NCBI RefSeq assembly: GCF_003148885.1
Contig: NZ_QGHD01000003.1
Span: 1 to 64,000 of the forward strand
Direction: 5' to 3'
From: Hallerella porci
GTDB taxonomy: Bacteria; Fibrobacterota; Fibrobacteria; Fibrobacterales; Fibrobacteraceae
Length of the DNA: 64,000 bases
Shown: positions 8,601 through 15,030 of the stretch, piece by piece
How the letters are laid out: every line of letters begins with the position of its first letter
Numbering within the stretch: position 1 is the stretch's first letter
Notes under the pieces: generated by a model
The model's database searches: none
Seen by the model: the letters and a program-made list of their open reading frames with translations, nothing else
What the model was told of the DNA's origin: nothing
Program-made: the position numbers and the translations under genes

Positions 8601-9626
8601 AAGAGCGCAGGTTGGCGCGTGACGAGTAATCAGAATGTCGCTTCGAATTTGACAAGCGTCAGCGCAGAATTGCCGCCCGCAACTCTTTACACTTACTACA
8701 CGATTTTCGGTAACTCGTTCGTGTCATCGCAGACGATTCCGGTGACCGACAAGATGGCTCCGGTCATCTCGGCGGCAACTCTCCATTACGGCGAAAGCGC
8801 TCGTCGCGATACTCTCACCGTTTCGTTCTCCGAAGCAGTCGATTACGAATCTCTCGTGGGCAAGGATTTCTTTGCTTACATTCACAGCAAAGATACGATT
8901 GATTTGAATCCGACGATGATGCTTTGGGCAGCCGATGGAAAGAGCGTGCAACTCATTCTCCGCGAATCGACAGACGGCATTGTTCCGGGAGATTCGCTGA
9001 TGATTATCGCGGGTAAAAAGTCCAATATCTCGGACGTTTACGGCAACGCTTCTGTCAAGAATGCTTCGCCGGTCGTTATCGGCGGACTTCTCGGCAAAAT
9101 CGTGGAATCGGTGAATATGGGCTTCTTTGATCCGGAACAGTATGTGACGAATACTCTCAACTCGGTTTCGATTTCTTACGTTTCGAATCAGACGCGAACT
9201 TCGGATTTACGCAACGAAGGCACTTTGGGTCATTTGATTTCTTTGGGTGAACGCTTCGTGCCGCAACTCATCGATGGTGCAAAGACCGATGCCGATGGCA
9301 ATTACGATGCCGCTGTTCTCGATAGCATTGACCCAGCCGATGTCTTCGTGAACTTTAGCGTCAGTTACTTTGACAATTTGGGTCAATATGTGACCGATAC
9401 GACTTTCAATATTCCGTGTAACAGCGCTGCTTTTGGTACGGATCAGAACTGCCTCACGACGGATAAAAAAGTCTTCGTCAACTGGAATTACAAAGATCAC
9501 ACAGGGCGTCTCGTCGGTTCGGGCGTGTATGTGGTCGAATTCAAGTTGGTCGTGCGTTACAAACAAAAGAAAATTCAAGAAGAAATGCGCGACAAATGGG
9601 GCGTTCGCCGCAAAAAGTCGAAGTAA
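5670..9626 (+). CDS. Giant secreted protein: propeller-like N terminus, serine-rich linker, Ig-like C terminus
   Basis: A 1318-residue exported protein. The signal peptide ends in ANAADV (cleavage near residue 24). Residues 25-370 resemble a beta-propeller binding domain. Residues 380-520 are a Ser/Gly/Lys linker of repeated SSSS blocks, the typical Fibrobacter linker between surface domains. The remainder is beta-rich, with Ca-loop motifs DSDDDGFLDS (about 712) and DTDGNGELDS (about 923) and a DKMAPVI Ig-like unit. The C terminus repeats the upstream gene's module: NLGQYV, GRLVGSGVYVVEFKLVV, then DKWGVRRKK. GGAGG lies just upstream of ATG. It is probably co-transcribed with the gene before it; a surface role in adhesion or substrate binding is inference. 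Confidence 0.75.
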   Translation: MKTIEKFFLALGAILASSTAANAADVSIRTPYNPATGIWIQQVGDLYPSASTFETVYYTRYSEQLSAKAVDYYYDGNGYLKLYNRRLLCRTRGADGIIHHPDGDLVVAGQNNNEIYKVSKSAKDTLTNQCVTKTVSSQVGSSTFHLMMNPDNTVLWSAGIPGNLVSFATDSTGKMDRIRQVKVYGDVNNITTIVWDKSQQAYYTRSDNMGEGSYAQFGKIVDTTCAINAKPCPANQITGLKTKTLISGLNGAHGASFDDYSETILLFGGTHIVQIDPSNPSKIAADVDLNKYLFTPSNENHWVGYNRWLLDQGTADHKGHIFVASNSGHLIFVDFTSNPNKLIDNNILIHVQWIDNYLDDVAPMAGAGSNRQSANTEGGNVVSSNSHSSSASVYKESSSSKVKSSSSTGTSRSSSSRSSSSKSSSSSVKGGSSGSDNSSSSIGEGGNSSSGKTGSSSSVGEGGDKSSSSNGGDGGKSSNSGTGTGEDPSSSSKGGSGSEEEPQNSSSSNGGNGSEWVPPWSKDSTYSGFDDDGSEDKGGSDAYPTNDKRDKGDTLVTNGSILVPSSSQSSDTNHVVINGETYKNDSTQKSIPLPTYGADSSYATGRERVNVGDVIQITLDANKIKDYFSDSDSLFISGTEGLLFVDPKHPSSPNANISVGVGDEDVTIWVTADTTVSVGSIYFTDKDGHLIIFDGINFYDPIPAAEIGYIQDSDDDGFLDSIEVILADTIPKGMTATGLAILIDGDTLPVHNALSVSKNRIFASADGLQIKSDNFPEDAKVIITYTSEQTGANYRRKGNLLELGSHVINQAYAIRNLHGRDSLFIEFNVDIIPADLKNPEMVTWLNGQGFDLDEVNVYLPTKNTIILVGDSLKLNGKTDYVTLAPGAVFENLSFIASAEYDRQVPVKVVDRFPAMKTVEYYDTDGNGELDSIAVRFSTKVTAEELENYYFSFPWYSSRGLLINLQAQPKSLILSADGKSAGWRVTSNQNVASNLTSVSAELPPATLYTYYTIFGNSFVSSQTIPVTDKMAPVISAATLHYGESARRDTLTVSFSEAVDYESLVGKDFFAYIHSKDTIDLNPTMMLWAADGKSVQLILRESTDGIVPGDSLMIIAGKKSNISDVYGNASVKNASPVVIGGLLGKIVESVNMGFFDPEQYVTNTLNSVSISYVSNQTRTSDLRNEGTLGHLISLGERFVPQLIDGAKTDADGNYDAAVLDSIDPADVFVNFSVSYFDNLGQYVTDTTFNIPCNSAAFGTDQNCLTTDKKVFVNWNYKDHTGRLVGSGVYVVEFKLVVRYKQKKIQEEMRDKWGVRRKKSK

Positions 9627-9632
9627 TGTAAC

Positions 9633-9640
9633 TACATTTG
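9633..9640 (+). promoter_or_regulatory. TAnnTTTG box 12 bases before the GGGPS start
   Basis: TACATTTG ends four bases before ATG 9645, inside an 18-base gap. If it is a -10 element, the transcript starts at or next to the A of the start codon. No Shine-Dalgarno sequence is present. Confidence 0.5.
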
Positions 9641-9644
9641 CATT

Positions 9645-10400
9645 ATGCAAATCGGAAAAACAGAAGCTCGATTGAATGCGGAAATCGAAAAGCGCGGTGC
9701 TCTTTTTGCCGTGCTTCTCGATCCGGATACCTCTGACGATAACGCTCTTTTGAAAGCGGGCGCACTCGCTGCGGAAAACGGCGCTGACCTTTTACTTGTC
9801 GGCGGCTCGTTTATGGGCAATTTTAAGCTCCCCGCACAAGTCGCCGCGTTAAAAAAAGAAGTTTCTCTTCCGGTCGTTCTTTTCCCGGGTGGAGCGTCGC
9901 AAGTCGTTCCCGGATTTGATGCGATTTTATTCATGACTTTGGTCACGGGAAGAAATCCGAATTATTTAATCGACGAACAAGTCCGCGGCGGCGTCTTGGT
10001 CAAGTCGCTTGGAATGGAAGCGATTCCGACTGCTTACGAGCTCATCAATAGCGGGAAACGCACCGCGGTAGAATATATCAGCGGGACATTTCCTGTGCCC
10101 GAAAATAAGCCGAAGCTTTCGATGGTGCATTCCATTGCTGCAGAACTTATGGGAATGCGTTATGTTTATTTGGAAGCGGGCTCGGGCGCCGAAACTCCTG
10201 TTCCTGTAGAACATATCGCTTACACGCGGAAAGCGACAGAGATGACGATTATTACGGGCGGCGGAATTCGTGAACCGGAATCGGCTGCGGTACGCGTTGC
10301 TGCGGGCGCACAAATCATTGTCACGGGAACGCTTTGGGAAAAAGTAAAAGACCCGGGACTTTTAAAAGAATTTGCTTCGGCAATTCACGTGAAAGGCTGA
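9645..10400 (+). CDS. Geranylgeranylglyceryl-phosphate synthase-like protein (bacterial PcrB/GGGPS family)
   Basis: A 251-residue TIM-barrel prenyltransferase. Family enzymes join a polyprenyl diphosphate to sn-glycerol-1-phosphate through an ether bond. Visible marks are VLLDPDTSD (the N-terminal aspartate strand), LLVGGSFMG, LFPGG, YLEAGSGA in the substrate pocket and TGGGIR with TGTLWEK in the phosphate-binding loops. The length fits the group II type known from Bacteroidetes and archaea. The prenyl length used cannot be read from the sequence. It follows the giant protein by 18 bases but has its own candidate leaderless promoter, and is followed by a terminator-like hairpin. Confidence 0.85.
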   Translation: MQIGKTEARLNAEIEKRGALFAVLLDPDTSDDNALLKAGALAAENGADLLLVGGSFMGNFKLPAQVAALKKEVSLPVVLFPGGASQVVPGFDAILFMTLVTGRNPNYLIDEQVRGGVLVKSLGMEAIPTAYELINSGKRTAVEYISGTFPVPENKPKLSMVHSIAAELMGMRYVYLEAGSGAETPVPVEHIAYTRKATEMTIITGGGIREPESAAVRVAAGAQIIVTGTLWEKVKDPGLLKEFASAIHVKG

Positions 10401-10449
10401 AAATAAGCGTTTCGCAAAAGACGATTCCCGCAAGAATTGTGTATTTTTT

Positions 10450-10481
10450 CTCCGAAAGGTTTTCCTCTTCGGAGTTTTTTT
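10450..10481 (+). terminator. Terminator or attenuator overlapping the next gene's ribosome site
   Basis: The stem CTCCGAA...TTCGGAG, extended by AGG/CCT around a TTTT loop, is followed by seven T residues. The 3' arm contains GGAG, the only ribosome site for the gene at 10482, and the T-run ends at its ATG. The hairpin could both stop read-through from the GGGPS gene and hide the ribosome site of any transcript that passes. Confidence 0.65.
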
Positions 10482-10730
10482 ATGGACAAAAAAATTGTGA
10501 TGACTTATGCGCTGCGTTTGCTCGGCGTTGTTCTTGTTTTGATGTACTTTTTTGGGCATCCGCTTTTGAATCGCATTTTCCCAGGCTTTCCGATTTCGTC
10601 GCTCAATTATTTCTTTTACGCGGGACTTCTTTGCTATTTAATCGGCGCAGTTCTCTATTATTTCTTCAACCGAAAATTGCTCAAGAAAATTGCGAAGGAC
10701 GATGAATTTTCAAAGGACGAATCGAAATGA
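10482..10730 (+). CDS. Small two-helix membrane protein
   Basis: An 82-residue protein with two hydrophobic segments (about residues 8-25 and 40-62) and a charged tail rich in Lys, Asp and Glu. I do not recognise a family. ATG 10482 is chosen over an upstream in-frame start because GGAG sits seven bases before it. Its stop overlaps the start of the ABC ATPase gene by four bases (ATGA), implying translational coupling, so it may be an accessory of that transporter. That role is inferred from context only. Confidence 0.65.
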   Translation: MDKKIVMTYALRLLGVVLVLMYFFGHPLLNRIFPGFPISSLNYFFYAGLLCYLIGAVLYYFFNRKLLKKIAKDDEFSKDESK

Positions 10731-11641
10731 TTCAAGTGGAGAATTTGCAAAAGACGTATCGCACGGGCTTTTTAATGCGTCCGAAGAAAGCGCTTTCCGA
10801 TGTTTCTTTTCATGTGCCGCGCGGAGTAATTTACGGATTTATCGGTTCGAATGGAGCCGGAAAATCGACGACGATTAAATTGCTCACGGGACTTCTCCGC
10901 AAAGATGCAGGGAAAATTCTCGTCGCAGGATTTTCGCCCGATAGTGCCGAAAGCCGAAAACATCTCGGCTATTCTCCGGAGCAACCGTATTTTTACGATT
11001 ACCTCACCGGACGCGAACTCATGCGCTTTTACGGAAGTCTCTGCGGGCTTGCTGGACGCGAACTCGAAGAGCGCATTACTTGGGCGCTTACGCTTTTGAA
11101 TGCGAACAAAGATTGGGTGGACCGCCGCCTTCGCACGTATTCGAAGGGGATGATGCAGCGTATCGGAATTGCGCAAGCGATTCTTTCGAAACCGGAACTT
11201 TTGATTTTGGATGAACCGATGAGTGGACTTGACCCCGTGGGTCGCAAAGATGTCCGCGAAGCCATTCTTTCTCTCAATCGCGATGGCGTTACCGTTTTTT
11301 ATTCGAGCCATTTGCTTTCGGATGTGGAAACGATTAGTCACCGCGTAGCGATGATCGTCGGCGGAAAAATCGTCCGCGAAGGCACCGTCGATGACATTAC
11401 TTCGAACGCTTCTGCAGAATATCATATTCATGTGGCGGCAGATATTCCGACGCAAGATTTGCCGGCGGGAGTTTCGGCTCAAGGTACGACTCCGCGGGAA
11501 TGGATTTGTAAAAATGCGGAAGCGCGCGACCATTTCTTAGAATTTTGTTTAAAGTCTGGATTATCCATCGAACGCATCGAACATCAGCGTCCGAGTTTGG
11601 AAGACGTTTTGACCGAGGAGATTGCCCGTGCAGAACATTAA
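10727..11641 (+). CDS. ABC transporter ATP-binding protein
   Basis: A 304-residue ABC ATPase of the ABC-2 exporter type. It has Walker A GSNGAGKST (about residues 41-49), the Q-loop region YSPEQPYFYDYLTG, the variant signature YSKGMMQR (about 137), Walker B LLILDEPMSGLDP and the H-loop SSHLL. The C-terminal 80 residues form the small domain common in this subfamily. It hydrolyses ATP at the inner membrane to drive the permease encoded next, whose start lies inside this gene. The cargo is unknown. Confidence 0.9.
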   Translation: MIQVENLQKTYRTGFLMRPKKALSDVSFHVPRGVIYGFIGSNGAGKSTTIKLLTGLLRKDAGKILVAGFSPDSAESRKHLGYSPEQPYFYDYLTGRELMRFYGSLCGLAGRELEERITWALTLLNANKDWVDRRLRTYSKGMMQRIGIAQAILSKPELLILDEPMSGLDPVGRKDVREAILSLNRDGVTVFYSSHLLSDVETISHRVAMIVGGKIVREGTVDDITSNASAEYHIHVAADIPTQDLPAGVSAQGTTPREWICKNAEARDHFLEFCLKSGLSIERIEHQRPSLEDVLTEEIARAEH

Positions 11642-12431
11642 AAATATCGGGATTATTGCCCTCAATACTTTCCGCGAATCGGTGCGGAATAAAATTTTAT
11701 ACAACATCGTTTTCTTAGCGATTGCGCTTGCGTTCTTTAGCATTATTCTCGGCGAATGGTCTGTCTTTGACCGCGCGCATGTCATCAAATCGACGACTCT
11801 TAGCATTATGTCGCTTTCGGGTCTTTTGATTTCGGTCTTTGTCGGGATTAGCCTCGTCCAAAAAGAAATTCAAGGGCGGACGGTTTTAACTTTGCTTTCG
11901 AAGCCGATTAGCCGTGCGGTTTTTATCGTCGGAAAATATTTTGGTTTGCTCGCCGTCATCGCGGTGCATTTGATTCTTTTGACCGCAGTTTTTTATTTGA
12001 TTCTCCTTTTGACGAATTCGCATCCGAGCCTTTCTCTTTTGACGGCGGTATATTTGATTTTTTGCGAGATGGCAATCGTCGTGGCGGTAGCCCTTCTCTT
12101 TTCGACTTTTTCAAGTCCTGTGCTTTCGGCGCTTTTTACGATTGGCATTTACATTGCGGGAAGACTTTCTAACGAACTGATGGAACAGGTGACATTTGTC
12201 CGCCGCGTGGGTGAAATTGAAGGCGGTGAAGGCGTCTTCTTAGAAAAAGTCGCAAGTGTTATTCACGCGATTTTCCCGGGGCTTTATCGTTATGATATTT
12301 CGGCGTATGTGGTGCATAGCGTTGCTTTGCCATCGCATTATGTTTTTTGGAATAGCTTGTACGCGCTCGGTTACATTGGAATTTTCTTAGCGATTGCAAG
12401 TTGGTGGTTCAGCCGGAGAGACTTCGTATGA
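11628..12431 (+). CDS. ABC-2 type transporter permease
   Basis: A 267-residue integral membrane protein with about six hydrophobic helices, the partner of the ATPase before it. The N-terminal segment NTFRESVRNKILY, the first helix and the GRTVLTLLSKPISR loop are typical of ABC-2 permeases related to GldF and Nod-factor exporters. GTG 11628 is preferred over TTG 11622 because GAGGAG (11615-11620) is then seven bases away. It overlaps the ATPase gene by 14 bases and the next gene by four. Substrate unknown. Confidence 0.85.
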   Translation: MQNIKNIGIIALNTFRESVRNKILYNIVFLAIALAFFSIILGEWSVFDRAHVIKSTTLSIMSLSGLLISVFVGISLVQKEIQGRTVLTLLSKPISRAVFIVGKYFGLLAVIAVHLILLTAVFYLILLLTNSHPSLSLLTAVYLIFCEMAIVVAVALLFSTFSSPVLSALFTIGIYIAGRLSNELMEQVTFVRRVGEIEGGEGVFLEKVASVIHAIFPGLYRYDISAYVVHSVALPSHYVFWNSLYALGYIGIFLAIASWWFSRRDFV

Positions 12432-14008
12432 TGACAAAAAATCAAGTCAATCAAATCATTGCCAAAGTTCTTCTCAAGAACAACCGCGTTTCCGAGAAGC
12501 AAGTGCAAGAATATTGGACGCGTGTCGATAATGAGCACGATATCGGCCGTTTGCTTTTAGATGCGGGAATCATCGATCAGAAAACGTATCAAGTCGTTTT
12601 GCAATATGTGAATTCTCTCGAAGCAAAATTGCAAGCGAAGGAATTCGCAGAAAAAGTTCAAGCGCCCGCGCCAACTCCTGCGCCACAGCCCGCACCGGCT
12701 GCTAATCCCGAGCCAGCTCTTGCGATTGAAGGCAATAATCCGTATGGACAACCGACGGCGACGAATGTGCAAATTGAAAAAGTCGAAGGCTTAGAGCAGA
12801 CGAGTATTGCGTCGGTTTCGATTGCGTCGGAGCCCGCGCCCGAAGAAAAAGAAACGGCAGAGAAAAAAGAAGACGCTCTTCCGGATCGCTTTGAAATTGA
12901 AAGCGGGGAAGGTTCCATTACTCCGCCAGAACAGTTGACGACTGAAAATTCTCTCGCCGAAATTTTAGCGTTTGCAAGAAAATACGGCGCAACGGATGTG
13001 TATCTTTCGAAAACTTCTCCGATTGCGATGCGCATCTGCGGAATGCTCGGTTATGTAAACGATAAGCCTTACGAAGCATCGCAACTTTCGCGGCTTCTCG
13101 CCGAAGCGAAAGCGGGATTTGCGGACGGTTACGAACCGGTCGTCGGACAAGATTTTAGCAAGTCCATTGCGATTCCAGGAACAGGCCGCAACCGTTTAAT
13201 TGTTTCGTGGAATGAAACGGTGCCGAATCTCGCTTTCCGCGTGATTTCTTCGGATGCAATTCCTTTGCAATCGCTTTACTTGCCCGCGTTCTGCAACGAC
13301 TTTGTGAAATTGCAGCACGGTTTGGTTTTAATCGCGGGCCCATCGGGAAGCGGACGCTCGACGACTCTTTCGGCTTTTGGCGAAGCGATTGCGAGTGAAC
13401 GCTCGGTGCTGATGCAGTCGATTGAAAAAACGATTGAACGCATTTTGTCCAATGCCAAAGGCATTACGATTCAGAAAGAAGTGGGTTTGCATACATCGTC
13501 GGGAGTTTTGGCGGTTCGCGAAGCGGTCAATTCTTCGGCGCAGGTCATTCTCTTCGATCACTTGGATACGACGGACGAATTGCGGGCGCTTTTGCAAGCA
13601 GCATCTTCGGGCGCTCTCGTTTTTGTGGTGACGATTGGCAAAGATATTTTCGGATTGCTTTCGCGGTTGCTTTCTTCTGCGGGCGATGGCGCAAGCGATT
13701 TAGCTGCATCCCTTGCCGATGAATTGCGGGGAGTGATCGTGCAGCATTTAATTCCGGTGATCGATAATCAAGGTTGGGTTCTCGCGGTCGAAGCGTTAAA
13801 AGTTACTTCGTCGATTTCGGATTTAATTCGGAAACAAGAACTCAGCGAATTACCGGCTGCGATTGCAGCGTTAAAAAGTCAAGGCGTTTCCTTGGACGAT
13901 TCGCTACAGAATTTAGTGGAATCGGGATATATCCGCGGCGAAGATGCTTGGCTGCGTTCTCAAAATCGTCGGCGTTTTGCCGCATACCGTCCGCAGACAA
14001 AGGGTTGA
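12428..14008 (+). CDS. PilT/GspE-like ATPase with altered Walker motifs
   Basis: A 526-residue protein. Residues 1-75 form a helical domain like the N terminus of GspE/PilB ATPases (DIGRLLLDAGIID). A Pro/Ala/Glu-rich linker follows to about 170, then a PilT-like N domain (YGATDVYLSKTSPIAMRI) and RecA-type core. Walker A is GPSGSGRST (304-312): the catalytic lysine is arginine. The usual Walker B GEMRD is replaced by FDHLDTTDE. Either ATPase activity is weak or this is a regulatory partner of the next protein. Start ATG 12428 has GGAGAG upstream and overlaps the permease gene by four bases. No pilin genes are nearby. Confidence 0.75.
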   Translation: MMTKNQVNQIIAKVLLKNNRVSEKQVQEYWTRVDNEHDIGRLLLDAGIIDQKTYQVVLQYVNSLEAKLQAKEFAEKVQAPAPTPAPQPAPAANPEPALAIEGNNPYGQPTATNVQIEKVEGLEQTSIASVSIASEPAPEEKETAEKKEDALPDRFEIESGEGSITPPEQLTTENSLAEILAFARKYGATDVYLSKTSPIAMRICGMLGYVNDKPYEASQLSRLLAEAKAGFADGYEPVVGQDFSKSIAIPGTGRNRLIVSWNETVPNLAFRVISSDAIPLQSLYLPAFCNDFVKLQHGLVLIAGPSGSGRSTTLSAFGEAIASERSVLMQSIEKTIERILSNAKGITIQKEVGLHTSSGVLAVREAVNSSAQVILFDHLDTTDELRALLQAASSGALVFVVTIGKDIFGLLSRLLSSAGDGASDLAASLADELRGVIVQHLIPVIDNQGWVLAVEALKVTSSISDLIRKQELSELPAAIAALKSQGVSLDDSLQNLVESGYIRGEDAWLRSQNRRRFAAYRPQTKG

Positions 14009-14010
14009 AA

Positions 14011-15021
14011 ATGCTGAATTTAAATGTTTGCTTAAATTATGCGCTGCAGTCGGGTGCAACCGATGTCATCCTCGCCGAAGGCTTTGTGCCGAATGTTCGC
14101 ATCGCGGGCAGTTTGCATGCAATTCCCGAAACGGAAAAACTTTCTTTTGGCGATCTCGAAAGTGCGCTCGGTTCTCTCGAAGGTGAATGTGGTGCTTTTA
14201 TCGGTGGACCGTGGCAGAACGCAAATTGGCGCGTGCGTTATTCGCGGGAAGCGTTTGGAAAAATGGCGACTCTCCGCGCAGTCGGTGCAGACTCGCCGAA
14301 TTTAGCTGCATTAGAAGCGCCCGAATCCGTTTCCAATTTAATCGGAGCTTCTTCGGGTTTGATTCTTTTTACGGGGCCAATCGCTTCGGGAAAAACGACG
14401 ACGGCTTCGGCTTATGTTTCCGAAGTTTGCAACAGTCGCATTTTACGCGCAGCATTTCTTGACCCGCTTCCGGAATACAAAATTTATTCGGGCGAAAGTT
14501 TAGTGCGAAAAAGACGTTCAAATGTTCCGTTAACGAAAGACATTGTGCAAAATTTACGCGCGGGAACGGATCTCTTTTGGCTCGGCGATGTCTCGCTTTC
14601 GGAATCTGTTCTCCCGATGCTTTGCGCCGCAGAAATGGGCTCGTTAGTCGTCGCCACATTAAATGCGGATTCGGCAAAATCAGCGATTACCAATTTGCTT
14701 TCACTCGAAGAATCGAGCAATCGTGAACTCGCACGAAATCTTCTTGCGGCAAATTTAAAAGCGGTTGTTTCGGAACATCTCATTTTGTCCGCAGATAAAA
14801 CTTCGCTTGTCCCCGCTTGGGAAGTGCTTTATAACGACACAAGTGTTGCGCCGCTCATTCACGCGGGCGAATACTTCCGCATTCCGCAGGTGATGCGCGC
14901 AGCGACTTCCGAAGGCTCGCTCCCGTTAGATGATTCGCTCTTGCAACTCGTTCGCGGAAACCGCATTTCTAAAGCGGACGCTCGCGTGTATGCAATGGAT
15001 GAAACTCTTTTCTTGGATTAG
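14011..15021 (+). CDS. PilT-like ATPase, second copy
   Basis: A 336-residue PilT-type protein made mostly of the N domain (ALQSGATDVILAEGFVPNVRIAG) and the RecA core. Walker A is GPIASGKTTT with the lysine intact (K128). Walker B reads LFWLGDVSLSE, with Asp where PilT proteins have the catalytic Glu, and the arginine/aspartate that normally follow are missing. It is shorter than and diverged from the preceding paralogue. The start is the ATG two bases after the upstream stop, with an AGGG site; upstream in-frame codons overlap the previous gene and are rejected. The pair probably forms mixed hexamers or acts with the envelope proteins downstream (inference). Confidence 0.75.
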   Translation: MLNLNVCLNYALQSGATDVILAEGFVPNVRIAGSLHAIPETEKLSFGDLESALGSLEGECGAFIGGPWQNANWRVRYSREAFGKMATLRAVGADSPNLAALEAPESVSNLIGASSGLILFTGPIASGKTTTASAYVSEVCNSRILRAAFLDPLPEYKIYSGESLVRKRRSNVPLTKDIVQNLRAGTDLFWLGDVSLSESVLPMLCAAEMGSLVVATLNADSAKSAITNLLSLEESSNRELARNLLAANLKAVVSEHLILSADKTSLVPAWEVLYNDTSVAPLIHAGEYFRIPQVMRAATSEGSLPLDDSLLQLVRGNRISKADARVYAMDETLFLD

Positions 15022-15030
15022 GAAATTCTA

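Noticed and set aside
13774-14010. 79-residue N-terminal extension of the second PilT-like protein
   Set aside because: It overlaps the preceding gene in another frame, while ATG 14011 has a ribosome site and yields the normal PilT N terminus.
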